Source: Corynebacterium propinquum DSM 44285
GTDB taxonomy: Bacteria > Actinomycetota > Actinomycetes > Mycobacteriales > Mycobacteriaceae
DNA length: 64,000 bases
Direction of reading: 5' to 3'
Assembly (NCBI RefSeq): GCF_000375525.1
Contig: NZ_AQXC01000005.1
Span: 1 to 64,000 of the forward strand
Shown here: in pieces, positions 36,982 to 46,302 of the stretch
How positions within the stretch are numbered: position 1 is the stretch's first letter
Layout of the letters: each line of letters begins with the position of its first letter
Program-made: the position numbers and the translations under genes
Notes under the pieces: model-generated
The model's database searches: none
The model's input: only the letters and a program-made list of their open reading frames with translations
What the model was told of the DNA's origin: nothing

Positions 36982-37355
36982 TCACTCATAGAATTTTATT
37001 ATCGCATATAATGTATAGATAATATAAATCAGCATAAATAGGACACTAGCCAGGCGTACGCCTTTTAATGTTCCACTCATTCCTTCGGCTTTTTCTTTTA
37101 TTCCCAGCATGCACAGTAACGTTTTGTAACCGTCTGAATTATAAAACGGAAAAAAATCAACACAGATTCCGAATGTATATAAAATAAACGTAACGGTTAC
37201 AACATTTCCCCAATTTAGCTTCTGTGCGAGAACCAACAGAAAAAGATTGATAACAGAATTAACAAACACTCCGGCTAAATGCACCGTCATTCGCCGTCCC
37301 GGTGGCAAAAGGAGCACCTTGTTCACCCGAACAAAAAAGGAGGGGATAAAGCCAT
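36982..37355 (-). pseudogene. Truncated, frameshifted M50-type membrane peptidase
   Basis: The open part (36982-37326, 114 residues) has PPGRRMTVHLAGVFVNSVIN and DFFPFYNSDGYKTLL, the C-terminal helix and N/P-x-x-DG motif of site-2-type (M50) peptidases, but the N-terminal helix with HExxH is absent. Upstream, ATG 37355 with a strong GGGAGGAGG site opens MALSPPFLFG and stops; one extra T in the run of six would restore the frame into VRVNKVLLLPPG. This looks like a start codon fused by deletion to the middle of the gene plus a frameshift. It likely once processed a peptide exported by module 3. Confidence 0.6.
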
Positions 37356-37502
37356 AGTCAAAACCTCCTCCCTGAATTCGTCATTTACTCGTTAGTTGTA
37401 GCATACATCATATTTTCTAGAATTCGTTATTCAACTAATAAATATTGTTCTTATTGAGAGATACACTCCCGATTGGGGGTTTGCATGGTCTCATTTTAGA
37501 CC

Positions 37503-37557
37503 TGACATGTCCCAGGTTTTGTTCCGCTTGAGTAGGTAGCAAAATCTGGGCACTTTA
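37503..37557 (+). repeat. Hairpin repeat, copy D, followed by orfA-like debris
   Basis: TGACATGTCCCAG, core GCTTGAGTAGGTAGCAAAAT and CTGGGCACTTTA: about 80 percent like copy A. Just after it, GAGAACCGAGCATG and, one frame over, codons for KYGKEL resemble the ribosome site and first residues of IS3 orfA (37559-37603). This indicates that the repeat is the left end of the parent IS. Confidence 0.7.
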
Positions 37558-37639
37558 GAGAACCGAGCATGCTGTGCCGTGAAATACGGCAAAGAACTCT
37601 AAATATCCCCGTCGAACTGCTTCCGCTAAATTGGTTGTC

Positions 37640-37906
37640 ATGACAACACAGGCTGTGCTTTACGACGGAGCCGTTCACCCACTTCCCGAGGACCTGCAAC
37701 AGGCCCTAGTCCGCGAAAATCTCGCAGAACTGTGGAACGGACTCACTCTACTAGCTCGCAATGAATTCATCTGTTGGGTATCAGATGCGAAAAAGGAAGA
37801 AACCCGCGCCCGCCGTATCCGGCGCACCTGCGAAGAGCTCCATGAAGGCAAACGTCGCCCGTGCTGCTGGCCCGGATGCAAACATCGCGAGAGAAATGGC
37901 AAATAA
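37640..37906 (+). CDS. YdeI/OmdA-type (bacteriocin-protection-like) small protein
   Basis: 88 residues from ATG 37640; the frame also has an upstream TTG. PLPEDLQQALVRENLAELWN and FICWVSDAKKEETRARRIRR match the C-terminal YdeI/OmpD-associated domain, whose members often stand alone in actinobacteria. A Cys-rich tail (PCCWPGCKHRERNG) is extra. The name bacteriocin-protection is historical for this family, though the surroundings here are full of peptide-exporter genes. Backbone-like codon use. Confidence 0.75.
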   Translation: MTTQAVLYDGAVHPLPEDLQQALVRENLAELWNGLTLLARNEFICWVSDAKKEETRARRIRRTCEELHEGKRRPCCWPGCKHRERNGK

Positions 37907-37963
37907 AAATAACCTTTACGTGAAACTATGCAGACAAAGGATCCTCATCCGCCATGGCGACTC

Positions 37964-38542
37964 TTAGATAGCAACTAGCTCGAGACTAGAAATCACCCCG
38001 GAGCGAATATCTTGATGATGCTGGCTGCCCGGGGATTGAATAACTTCAACCGTCGCTTTATGGGCACCTATTTCTACATTGAACTGTGGCGGAAAACCAT
38101 TGCCCTGTACAAATAAGCTCGCGACAGACTGTCGGATAGAATCATAGTCATCATCCGCCAATGGCCGTGCCGGATTTTCCAAAGAAAGCACACCGTTTAA
38201 TGCGTTACCATCCATCTCGATCTCCCGCGCCATATACAAACTCAACAGCAGTCCCGGGGCTTCCATCCCAAGACCGAAATACGGCATCTCCGCATTTTCT
38301 CCGCTCCCAGCCATAGTGGCGTATTTAGTTTGCCGTTCTACGCGGTAGCGCATCTGTTCGTCGACAAGTTCCCCGTCGACGGCGTAGACCGTACTTTCGA
38401 TGGTGCCACTCCGATAATCGACTGTTCCCTCTTCACGGATCTGGGCGACTTCCCCACCGGCTTCCAGGGTCCTTTGTGTGTAGGTGAAGTGGTATGCCGA
38501 TGCTTCCTGAAACTCAGATATTCTCTTTAGCAGATTTTGCAT
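37964..38542 (-). CDS. Hypothetical protein, all-beta-looking
   Basis: 192 residues, soluble, acidic, without signal peptide or membrane segment. The first half (residues 15-80) alternates short polar and hydrophobic runs as in beta-sheet proteins. AAGGAG six bases before the ATG confirms the start. No family is recognised. It converges on the YdeI-like gene, 57 bases apart, and lies upstream of ktrAB on the same strand. Confidence 0.7.
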   Translation of the reverse strand: MQNLLKRISEFQEASAYHFTYTQRTLEAGGEVAQIREEGTVDYRSGTIESTVYAVDGELVDEQMRYRVERQTKYATMAGSGENAEMPYFGLGMEAPGLLLSLYMAREIEMDGNALNGVLSLENPARPLADDDYDSIRQSVASLFVQGNGFPPQFNVEIGAHKATVEVIQSPGSQHHQDIRSGVISSLELVAI

Positions 38543-38876
38543 TACAGCTCCTTAAAGGCCCAATAGAATCTACCTAGCTCCGCGATGGGGGTCTCCGATG
38601 CTATTGTTCACGATACATGAAAGGCGAATATATCCCTGGTATGTTTTTCTAGCAGAGTCTCGAATTCATTCCGATTAAGAATTAGCTTTTCCCAGATTGC
38701 CGCCTAAGCCTTTTCAATCCTTTATTATCTAGTCGATGAGTGGCAAGCATCAGAAGCGCTGTCATTTACGTTCAAATTTCCATGTTTCTTCCCTACTCAT
38801 GCTTCTGCTTCATCCTCCTTCAACAAGATCAAAGATTTTCCATCTTTACCCAGGCAGAAGACCCACGACATCTCAT
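38543..38876. other. Intergenic region, no gene seen
   Basis: 334 bases between the hypothetical gene and ktrA. A 108-codon + strand frame from 38736 runs into ktrA antisense and has no ribosome site or recognisable content; I see no repeat or RNA gene. Confidence 0.5.
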
Positions 38877-39536
38877 TTAAGAATCCGCGAACTTGTCGAG
38901 GTCATTGATCCGCCCGGCGGCAATCACGAGGTCGCCGGAGCGGAGCACGTAACCGGCAGGTGGAGTAGAAAAGTGCGCATCTGCCGAGCGCACTGCAACA
39001 ATGGCGATCCCCTGCGGGGTTTGTTCTACCTTCCGCCCATGCATCCACAGCGGTGGGGCTAGCTTAGCCATGGCGAAATCAGAATCGAACTCGATGTATT
39101 CCTGCACGTGCCCAGCAATCAAATGTGCCACGCGTCGGCCAGTATCCCGCTCTGGGCGCACAACGTGGTGCACGCCAATTTGTGTCAGGATCTTGGCCTG
39201 TTGCTGGTTGTCTGCTTTCGCCCAAACGTTAGGCACGCCCAGATCCATCACGGCAGATGCCGTTAATAGCGACGCCCCCATATCGGATCCGATGCCGATC
39301 ACCACTCGGTGTGCATCGTGTACGCCGAGTTGGCGTAGTGCTTCTTGGTCGGTGGTTTCGGCGACGACGGCGTGTGTGAGTAGCGAGGCGGCTTTGGTTA
39401 CTACCGCTTCGTCTACATCGATGCCCAGTACTTCTACACCGGATTGGACTAGTTCCTCACCCAACGCCATGCCAAATCGGCCAAGGCCAATGATGACGAC
39501 GGGTTGTTTAGCGTGGTGGAATAACAGCTTAGCCAA
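38877..39536 (-). CDS. ktrA: Potassium channel regulatory subunit (RCK), KtrA-like
   Basis: 219-residue cytoplasmic protein: RCK_N Rossmann domain (VIIGLGRFGMALGEELVQ, binds nucleotide), and RCK_C from about residue 135. It gates KtrB in response to ATP/ADP and c-di-AMP in relatives. Its ATG overlaps the end of ktrB by eight bases. Complete; backbone composition. Confidence 0.93.
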   Translation of the reverse strand: MAKLLFHHAKQPVVIIGLGRFGMALGEELVQSGVEVLGIDVDEAVVTKAASLLTHAVVAETTDQEALRQLGVHDAHRVVIGIGSDMGASLLTASAVMDLGVPNVWAKADNQQQAKILTQIGVHHVVRPERDTGRRVAHLIAGHVQEYIEFDSDFAMAKLAPPLWMHGRKVEQTPQGIAIVAVRSADAHFSTPPAGYVLRSGDLVIAAGRINDLDKFADS

Positions 39537-40884
39537 TGAAAGGCCTTTCTACGGGGAATGAATAGCGGCGTTGGTTGGTGCGGGCAGCTAGGGCGGCGAC
39601 AACCGTGATGGGGCCGATACGCCCGGCATACATCAGCACTACCAGCCATACACGCGCGAATTCCGGCAGATCCGGAGTAATACCGGTGGTCAGACCAACG
39701 GTAGCGAATGCAGAGATGGTTTCAAAGGTGATCTGGTGGGAGTTGAACTGCGGTAGCAGCATTTGTAACCCCATGATGGAGCCAGCAATCAGAATGAAAG
39801 CCATCATGAATACTGCCATCGACTGACGCACGATACGCCCGGGTATGCGCCGACCAGCAACCAGTAGCTCGTCGTCACCGCGCACTTCGGCGATTAACAC
39901 TGCCACTAGTACGGCGGCGGTGGTTACTTTCACTCCGCCTGCGGTACCGCCGGATCCGCCACCGATGAACATCAAAAAATCCGTCAACATCAGCGAAGAA
40001 GGCCGCAGGTTCGATAGATCAACCGAGTTGAATCCGGCAGTGCGGGTGGATACAGAATGAAAAAATGCCGCTTGCACCGCCGACCACGGGCTCAGGCCGC
40101 GCAAGCTGTTCGTCCATTCCATGATCCCAAACCCGATGGTGCCGACAACCAGCAAAATCGCGGTGCCAACCAGAGTAAACAACAAAGTCAACGACCGCGG
40201 GCGTTGAACTTTCGAACAACGCCGCTCCTTGATCTCTAGCAGTACCGGAAACCCCAGACCACCGACGATCACGCCCGCGGCGACCGGCAAGATAATTCCA
40301 GAATCGTTGACGTAAGGAATCAAGTTGTTGGACTGGAGCCCGAATCCTGCATTGTTGAATGCAGAAATGGCGTGAAAGGCCCCCTGCCATACTGCGGGCA
40401 GGAAGGCATATCCGTATTTCGTGGCAAAACGGATAGTGAGTACTACGGTGATCACGAATTCCACGGCTAAGGAAAAACCAATTGTGCCGAGGATAACGGT
40501 GCGCACCTCACCGAGGTTTCTTCCGCGTTGTTCTGCAACGGCACGAAGCCGCCCCTTGACGCCCATCTGCCCGGCCAGCACAAAACTCACCACCGTGGCC
40601 AAGGTCATGATGCCAAGACCACCGATCTGGACAAGCACCAAGATGATTACCTGTCCGAAATGAGACCAGTACGTCGCTGTATCTACAACTGTTAAGCCGG
40701 TGAGGCACACCGCGGACGTAGCGGTGAATAGTGCAGTGGTGAACTCCGGGTTGTCAACCCCACTGCGGGATACAGGCAGCAACAAGAGGACTGTTCCCGC
40801 GAGAATGAGCAGCAGGAAGCTCACAGAGACCAGCTGCGCGGGGCTAAATCCCCGCCAGCGGCGTGCGCGTGAATGGAAAATCAC
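39529..40884 (-). CDS. ktrB: Potassium transporter membrane subunit, KtrB/TrkH family
   Basis: 451 residues with the four M1-P-M2 repeats of the superfamily of K+ transporters. The selectivity loops are seen as SAVCLTGLT, AFNNAGFGLQ, TRTAGFNSVD and ATVGLTTGIT. Start is GTG at 40884. There is no ribosome site; instead TAGAAT lies eight bases upstream, compatible with a -10 box and a leaderless transcript. Forms the Na+- or H+-linked potassium uptake system with KtrA. Confidence 0.94.
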   Translation of the reverse strand: MIFHSRARRWRGFSPAQLVSVSFLLLILAGTVLLLLPVSRSGVDNPEFTTALFTATSAVCLTGLTVVDTATYWSHFGQVIILVLVQIGGLGIMTLATVVSFVLAGQMGVKGRLRAVAEQRGRNLGEVRTVILGTIGFSLAVEFVITVVLTIRFATKYGYAFLPAVWQGAFHAISAFNNAGFGLQSNNLIPYVNDSGIILPVAAGVIVGGLGFPVLLEIKERRCSKVQRPRSLTLLFTLVGTAILLVVGTIGFGIMEWTNSLRGLSPWSAVQAAFFHSVSTRTAGFNSVDLSNLRPSSLMLTDFLMFIGGGSGGTAGGVKVTTAAVLVAVLIAEVRGDDELLVAGRRIPGRIVRQSMAVFMMAFILIAGSIMGLQMLLPQFNSHQITFETISAFATVGLTTGITPDLPEFARVWLVVLMYAGRIGPITVVAALAARTNQRRYSFPVERPFIG

Positions 40885-40938
40885 AAGTCGGTATTCTAAA
40901 CCTCATGCGGCTACTAATCATACCAATATGTGAAATTT

Positions 40939-41634
40939 TTACTTGATTTTGCCGTCGATGACTTCCACCACTTCGTCCACGTATTTCAACATTCCCCGAT
41001 CATGGGTGACAACGCACGTCGCGATCCCCAAATCGCGTGATAACTGCTGCAATAGTTGCATGATCTCTTGAGACAATTCCTGATCCAGCGCGGAAGTAGG
41101 TTCGTCGGCAAGCAAAACATCCGGATCATTCATCACTGCGCGTGCAATATTCACCCGCTGGCGTTGACCACCGGATAGCTTGCCGACGCTGCGGCTGCCA
41201 AGCCCCTCCAAACCCACCTTAGCCAACAGCTCTTCTGCCCGCTCCCGGCGCGGGGTGTGTCCACGCAAATGGTCGGTGATCAGCAACTGCTCGGCAACAG
41301 ACAACGATTCCAACAAGTTCGGCTGCTGGAAAATCATCCCGATGTGCTGGCGCCGTAATTCGCTGCGCTTTTCCTCCGAGCCGACGCTCATCAGTTCACC
41401 GGCGATACGCACCTCACCTTCCGTGGGCTGCAACAACCCCGCCATAGCTGAAAGCAAAGTGGATTTGCCGGATCCTGATTCGCCCACGATGGCAGTCACC
41501 GTCCCCGGCAAAACCTGCAAGGACACCTGGTCCAAAGCGCGCACGGTGCCGGTGCCGTCTGGGAAATCAACCGTGACGTTGTGGCAAGCGACCGCTGGAT
41601 TTATATCGGCTAGGTTTTTATTTTCAGTATTCAT
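40939..41634 (-). CDS. HrtA-like ABC ATPase, module 4
   Basis: 231 residues: Walker A VGESGSGKST, Q-loop MIFQQPNL, signature LSGGQRQRVNIARA, Walker B VLLADEPTSALDQEL, H-loop VTHDRG. LolD/HrtA-type partner of an FtsX-like permease. It overlaps the permease stop by one base. With the permease and the divergent two-component system the layout equals hrtBA-chrSA, the heme-export system of corynebacteria, but the assignment to heme is by arrangement, not by a specific motif. Confidence 0.88.
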   Translation of the reverse strand: MNTENKNLADINPAVACHNVTVDFPDGTGTVRALDQVSLQVLPGTVTAIVGESGSGKSTLLSAMAGLLQPTEGEVRIAGELMSVGSEEKRSELRRQHIGMIFQQPNLLESLSVAEQLLITDHLRGHTPRRERAEELLAKVGLEGLGSRSVGKLSGGQRQRVNIARAVMNDPDVLLADEPTSALDQELSQEIMQLLQQLSRDLGIATCVVTHDRGMLKYVDEVVEVIDGKIK

Positions 41635-42830
41635 TAGGATTTTCCCTCCAATGCCGATGCCGGATCAATCTTTTTCACTCGTCGGGTTGCTACCAATGCG
41701 CCACACATACCGAGCACCCAGATGCCCGCGGCGGGCACCACGATGGTGGTCCACTGCAAATCAAACGGAACAGAACCCCCGGCCCACACGCCAGCTGCCC
41801 AGCCGACGCCGGCGCCAAGCACAACTCCGATGCCAACCACCACAGCGGCTTGTCCCAGCGCATCCTTCCACACGTACCCCGGACTGGCACCAAGTGCGCG
41901 GAGCACGGAAAGATCACGGCTACGCTGGATTGTCCACACGCTCAAAAACGCCACGGTCACCAAAGCACTAATGGCATACAACAACACCTGAATCAGCTGG
42001 AGCGATGCCTGCTCCGACTGGTAGGCAGCCAAGCCAGAAAAAGAATCCTCGACTGTTGCAACACTATCCCCGGTCTGGTTTTCGGCATCCTGCCATTCCT
42101 CATCGCGCAAGGAACCTGCGTGCCGGTCCCGGGTATCCACCGCCAGGACAGTACCGACGACGCCGTCATGCGCGCGCGAAATCTGCTGCCACACCTGCGT
42201 GCTTGCCCAAACGACGGGCTGGTGCGAATAGTGCTCGTCTTCTACCACGGCACTCACGGGCTGTTCGACGCCACCGATTTCTACCGTCTCACCTGGTTGC
42301 ACACCGGCCTCGGCAACAATTTCGTGGCTGACGACGATGCCGTCTTCGGCGACCACCGTCTCCTGCGTCTCCAGCGACGCGGCCGAATCTGCTCCTGCCT
42401 CTGCTTCTGTTGCCGCACCTGCGGCTGTGACACCAGCTATTTCTGTTCCCGCGGCACCCGCACCGGATACTACGGGCGCTGGAACCTTAGTCCCTGCTGG
42501 CAGGCCCAGCACGGCGACCCCCATCGCAGATCCAGCTTCCAACCGGGTTTGCGCGGTACCGAGCGGGATAACCTGGCTGCCATCGTCGACAAGCTCCTGC
42601 CATTCCTGCACATCAGAGGTGGTGACTTGGGATTCCTGGAAAGACGGCCCGTCACTAGTGAACACGTACCGCTCTGGGGCCAGGGCTTCCAAAGCAGAGG
42701 TGTTGTGCTTAGCCAACCCACCGGTCAGGCCAGTGAGCATCACCAACAGTACGGTTATCAGCCCGACGACGAAGCTGATCAAGCTGAAACGTCCGCGGGC
42801 GGAGACGATATCTCTGAGTGCCAAAAACAT
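41634..42830 (-). CDS. HrtB-like FtsX-family permease, module 4
   Basis: 398 residues. One N-terminal helix (FSLISFVVGLITVLLVMLTG), an extracytoplasmic MacB-like domain of ~220 residues with an Ala/Gly/Glu-rich insert around 130-150, and three C-terminal helices. The opening MFLALRDIVSARGRFSLISF and GLAKHNTSALEAL are typical of HrtB/DevC-like permeases in actinobacteria. Likely exports heme or another membrane toxicant from the membrane. Divergent from the kinase gene. Confidence 0.85.
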   Translation of the reverse strand: MFLALRDIVSARGRFSLISFVVGLITVLLVMLTGLTGGLAKHNTSALEALAPERYVFTSDGPSFQESQVTTSDVQEWQELVDDGSQVIPLGTAQTRLEAGSAMGVAVLGLPAGTKVPAPVVSGAGAAGTEIAGVTAAGAATEAEAGADSAASLETQETVVAEDGIVVSHEIVAEAGVQPGETVEIGGVEQPVSAVVEDEHYSHQPVVWASTQVWQQISRAHDGVVGTVLAVDTRDRHAGSLRDEEWQDAENQTGDSVATVEDSFSGLAAYQSEQASLQLIQVLLYAISALVTVAFLSVWTIQRSRDLSVLRALGASPGYVWKDALGQAAVVVGIGVVLGAGVGWAAGVWAGGSVPFDLQWTTIVVPAAGIWVLGMCGALVATRRVKKIDPASALEGKS

Positions 42831-42876
42831 AATACCTATTGTTGTTTTGGCAGCTCAGTGCGGCATCGGGGTGCTA

Positions 42877-42894
42877 GTTGATTCTGCTATCAAC
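42877..42894. promoter_or_regulatory. Inverted repeat in the module-4 divergent promoter
   Basis: GTTGAT and ATCAAC, six bases apart, lie midway between the permease and kinase genes. Candidate operator for the module-4 response regulator; unproven. Confidence 0.3.
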
Positions 42895-42970
42895 CAGATG
42901 GCTGATCTTGCCCAAGCGCTGACTCACCGGCCTCACCGGCGACTATCCCAGTAGCCTAGGTGAGGTGACT

Positions 42971-44272
42971 ATGCCAGACCATCTTGCCTCGTCCACTCCA
43001 GGTCTTGCGAGCGTGTTGCGCAACCTGCGGGTGGGCTTACACGCCATGTTTTGCGCGCTCCTCGTGCTTGGGGCGGTGCGGGTCTGGCTTGCCGACGACG
43101 CAGCGCACGCCGGGCTTCCGGTCGTTTTGCTGGTCGCGGCCGCCCTGGGGCTGGTCTATGCGGGCGGCATCGTTGTGGAATACCGATCCCGGCGCGGTGT
43201 GGGCAGTTTTTCCAGCCCGACTGTGAATCAACAACGGAGCGCGCGCTGGTGGTGGGCCGCCGTTGTTGTGCTGTGGCTGAGTGCACTCGTATTGGCGAAT
43301 GATTTTCTTTGGGTGTTGTTCCCGCTGGTTTTTGTCACGCTTGCCGTATTACCCCGTTCGGCGAACTTGCTGGCCGCTGCGGTGTTGTGGGCTGCTGGGG
43401 TGGTCGTGGTTGCATGGTTGCACCCGCAGCATTGGCATATTGCGGTGGCGATTGGCCCGGGCATCGGCACGGTTTTTGCCGTAGCAATTTATGTGAGTTA
43501 TCGCGCGTTGCACCGTGAGGCACTGACCCAGCGGCGTATCGCGGAAGAATTAGCCGCAACCCAGCAGGAACTAGCAGCCACCGAGCACCAGGCCGGGCGT
43601 TTGGAAGAGCGCGAGCGCCTGGCCCGCGATATTCACGACACGCTCGCGCAGGGGTTGAGTTCCATCGTGTTGTTGGCGCGTGCTGGACGGGCGAGCGCTA
43701 GCACCGTGGAGGCAGCATCGCCCGAGTCCAAAAATGCAGCTACAGACGTGTTTTCCACGATCGAGGACACCGCCCGTGACAACCTGGCAGAAGCGCGCCG
43801 TTTCGTGCGGGATCTGACCGCACCATCTGCGCAAGCAGATCTGCCAGATGCCATCACTGAGATTCTTCAGCGCATGCGTCGCCGTGGTAGCGGCTTGGGC
43901 GAATCCACCGAATTCCGGGCGAATTTCTCTGGTGATACGCACCGTCGCCTGCCCGCGTCCGTGGTCACCGCGGTGGTGCGATGCGTGCAAGAGGCGTTGA
44001 ATAACGTCGCCAAGCATGCTCATGCTGCTCATGCGGTGGTGTCGGTGGCGGTGCTTGGCGATGAATTAACCGTCGATATTTTTGACGACGGCCGTGGTTT
44101 TGACCCGGCGCAGGCACCCCAGCAAGAGTCCAGCCACGGCTACGGGCTTGGTGGGATTCTGCAACGCATTGCTGCATTATCTGGCACAGTGAATATTGAA
44201 TCGACCCCGGGTGAAGGCACGGTTGTTGCGGCCCGCATCCCGCTGACTTCGCAGCACACACCAGCTAGCTAG
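42971..44272 (+). CDS. Sensor histidine kinase, module 4 (ChrS-like)
   Basis: 433 residues: six transmembrane helices with short loops (about 17-180), a coiled linker (RIAEELAATQQELAATEHQA), H-box ARDIHDTLAQGLSSIVLLAR (His near residue 224), N-box CVQEALNNVAKHAHA and G-boxes DDGRGFD, GYGLGGILQR. GAGGTG shortly before ATG 42971 supports the start. ChrS-like membrane heme sensors have this shape, but so do other NarX-type kinases. Confidence 0.92.
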   Translation: MPDHLASSTPGLASVLRNLRVGLHAMFCALLVLGAVRVWLADDAAHAGLPVVLLVAAALGLVYAGGIVVEYRSRRGVGSFSSPTVNQQRSARWWWAAVVVLWLSALVLANDFLWVLFPLVFVTLAVLPRSANLLAAAVLWAAGVVVVAWLHPQHWHIAVAIGPGIGTVFAVAIYVSYRALHREALTQRRIAEELAATQQELAATEHQAGRLEERERLARDIHDTLAQGLSSIVLLARAGRASASTVEAASPESKNAATDVFSTIEDTARDNLAEARRFVRDLTAPSAQADLPDAITEILQRMRRRGSGLGESTEFRANFSGDTHRRLPASVVTAVVRCVQEALNNVAKHAHAAHAVVSVAVLGDELTVDIFDDGRGFDPAQAPQQESSHGYGLGGILQRIAALSGTVNIESTPGEGTVVAARIPLTSQHTPAS

Positions 44273-44287
44273 TTCCAGGAGACCACC

Positions 44288-44905
44288 ATGATCCGCGTTA
44301 TGCTTCTCGACGACCACCCCGTTGTCCGCGCTGGCCTGCGCGCAATCCTCAATAGCTTCGACGGGGTGCATGTCACCCACGAGGCTGCCGATGGTAGCGC
44401 AGTGGATGGGCTTGTCGACGGCAGCATCACTGATGTGGATGTAGTGGTGTGCGATATCCAGATGCCGGGGGTTGATGGCATCACCGCGACCAGCAAATTA
44501 GCGAAGGCAGGCGGCCCACCTGTGTTGATCTTGACGACGTACGACACCGAAGCCGATATCGTCGCCGCTCTCGAGGCCGGTGCGTTGGGGTATCTGCTGA
44601 AGGATTCGCCCGAGACAAGTTTATTCGACGCCATCATCGCCACCCACGAACGCAAGCGCACGTTGTCGCCGGATGTGGCAGCGGCCCTGGCGCAGCGGAC
44701 TTCGCAACCGCAACAGAGCCTTTCGCAGCGTGAAATTGAAATTCTGCGGGAACTCGCCACCGGTGCGAGCAACAAGGCCTTGGCAAAGAAGCTTTTTATT
44801 TCTGAGGCGACGGTGAAAACCCACCTGATTCATATTTTTCAGAAACTAGGTGTGGAATCGCGCACCGCCGCCGTCACCGCTGCCCGGGATCGTCGATTAA
44901 TTTAG
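44288..44905 (+). CDS. LuxR/NarL-type response regulator, module 4 (ChrA-like)
   Basis: 205 residues: receiver with LLDDHP, phospho-acceptor Asp56 in [10 protein letters not shown], Thr in ILTTYDT and Lys in YLLKDSP; GerE domain from [23 protein letters not shown] to [21 protein letters not shown] precedes the ATG. The last 17 codons, stop and trailing bases are duplicated 2.3 kb downstream (47199-47254), bounding the inserted module 5. Confidence 0.94.
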   Translation: MIRVMLLDDHPVVRAGLRAILNSFDGVHVTHEAADGSAVDGLVDGSITDVDVVVCDIQMPGVDGITATSKLAKAGGPPVLILTTYDTEADIVAALEAGALGYLLKDSPETSLFDAIIATHERKRTLSPDVAAALAQRTSQPQQSLSQREIEILRELATGASNKALAKKLFISEATVKTHLIHIFQKLGVESRTAAVTAARDRRLI

Positions 44906-44908
44906 ACT
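44853..44908 (+). repeat. 56-bp direct repeat, copy 1 (3' end of the module-4 regulator)
   Basis: Covers the last codons ([16 protein letters not shown]), the stop and ATTTAGACT-type trailing bases. Matches 47199-47254 at 55 of 56 positions (G/A difference in CCCGGGATC versus CCCGAGATC). Confidence 0.95.
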
Positions 44909-44946
44909 GACCAGGGTGTGCCGTAGTCGAAATCTGGGGCACTTCA
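44908..44946 (+). repeat. Hairpin repeat, copy E (contracted)
   Basis: TGACCAGGGTGTGCC, a shortened core GTAGTCGAAAT and CTGGGGCACTTCA. The right arm is well kept, the left arm lost. It abuts direct-repeat copy 1 directly. Confidence 0.6.
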
Positions 44947-44970
44947 CTTAGGCGAGAGATTCCTTTTAGA

Positions 44971-46302
44971 CTACTTCCTCGATGCCAAAGTGGTTTGAGT
45001 CTCTTTGCCCTTCACACCAGAGAATCCCAGATACAGGAGCGGCACAAAAATCATAACGAGAATAAACACAGATATTAGTGGTTGCCAATATAACTCACTC
45101 AACATTTCAATCAAACTGATATTCCAGACGAACATCATGAGTAGTCCTAGAAAAAACACGCAAGCAAGCACTAATGCCTGCGAAGAAAAAACTATTGAAG
45201 CAAGCGTGAGAAGTAATGCGAAATGGTATTCACGGCTCATAATCCCTAGCTTGAGGAATTTATGGAGGCTACGGTTGAGCAATTGGCTAAGTATGAGACT
45301 TGCGGAGATAATCGCTAGTAACGTAAAGGCTAGAGGCACGGCCATAAGCACCCAGAAATCCCACTGCGCAATACCGCCTTCTCCCATGGCTCGGGCTTGC
45401 ATACCAGATGCGCTGAAAAGTAACGCGGGGATGCTTGCAATGAGGAACAGAAATAACGAGATACCTGAAAAACGTGACCGGTATTCAGAAGTCACAGATT
45501 TACTCAAAACGGGGCTGGGACGGTACGAGGATAACCTAGCAACGAGTGTCGTAAGATTGAGCGCAATACGCGGAGCCGCCTGGGGAACAAGAGTAGAACC
45601 AACAAGCAGTATCCCTACCGTAAAAAGAATTCCACCTTGTTGTCCGTTTTCATAGACTATTCCGAATATAATTAATGCCGTCCCGCCTAAAGCGAAAATC
45701 CCCCGCAAGAGCCAGCGTTTGATGGAGCGCAACCTTCTGAAGCTATTGTTCACCCTCGTCACTAAATTCGTGCTCAAAAACAATACCGAGATAGTTAGTG
45801 GAATGAAGAGGCTGATTATTGCGAGAACTATGCCGAAAAAAGTGGGAACGCCAAATCCACTGACACTGATTAATGGATTTCCATTATCATCGGGAAGCCA
45901 TTCTAACAGCGCAGAAAATGGTAAATAAAGCACGACTGTGAGGAGTAAGGCGCCGACGAACGGCTTCCACATTTGCCCAAGCATTACGCGGATAAAGTGA
46001 CGCCGACCTAGTCCAAAGCGTATAAGCGTTATGGATTGCTCGCGAAGGAGTAAAGACCCGAGAACTGCAAGCGGAATGTTCATGGCGATGGCGACAAATG
46101 TCGCCCAAAAGAGCATATTGCCACCAATAAACTTGAATTGGTCATCCGGAAACTCAGCAATCAATCGCGACCAAACTGAACCTAAAACAAGAACAAAGCT
46201 GCTGGTGATTCCGAGGGCTAGTGCAAGGACAAAGAAATATATTTTGGCCTCGCCGACGATCGACGCCCCAATTTTTTGAAGATTCTTATTCATGGTTTGC
46301 AT
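44971..46302 (-). CDS. ABC exporter permease, module 5
   Basis: 443 residues, about ten hydrophobic segments, with two similar FtsX-like halves: GLGRRHFIRVMLGQMWKPFVG in the first and a LGIMSREYHFALLLTLASIV segment in the second. Basic and AT-rich (isoleucine ATT/ATA, lysine AAG/AAA), unlike its neighbours on both sides. Overlaps the ATPase gene end by 17 bases. No regulator or sensor accompanies it. Substrate unknown, peptide export suspected from family shape. Confidence 0.8.
   Translation of the reverse strand: MQTMNKNLQKIGASIVGEAKIYFFVLALALGITSSFVLVLGSVWSRLIAEFPDDQFKFIGGNMLFWATFVAIAMNIPLAVLGSLLLREQSITLIRFGLGRRHFIRVMLGQMWKPFVGALLLTVVLYLPFSALLEWLPDDNGNPLISVSGFGVPTFFGIVLAIISLFIPLTISVLFLSTNLVTRVNNSFRRLRSIKRWLLRGIFALGGTALIIFGIVYENGQQGGILFTVGILLVGSTLVPQAAPRIALNLTTLVARLSSYRPSPVLSKSVTSEYRSRFSGISLFLFLIASIPALLFSASGMQARAMGEGGIAQWDFWVLMAVPLAFTLLAIISASLILSQLLNRSLHKFLKLGIMSREYHFALLLTLASIVFSSQALVLACVFFLGLLMMFVWNISLIEMLSELYWQPLISVFILVMIFVPLLYLGFSGVKGKETQTTLASRK

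Noticed and set aside
41850-42881. 343-codon + strand frame opposite the module-4 permease
   Set aside because: Antisense of a well-supported FtsX-type permease.
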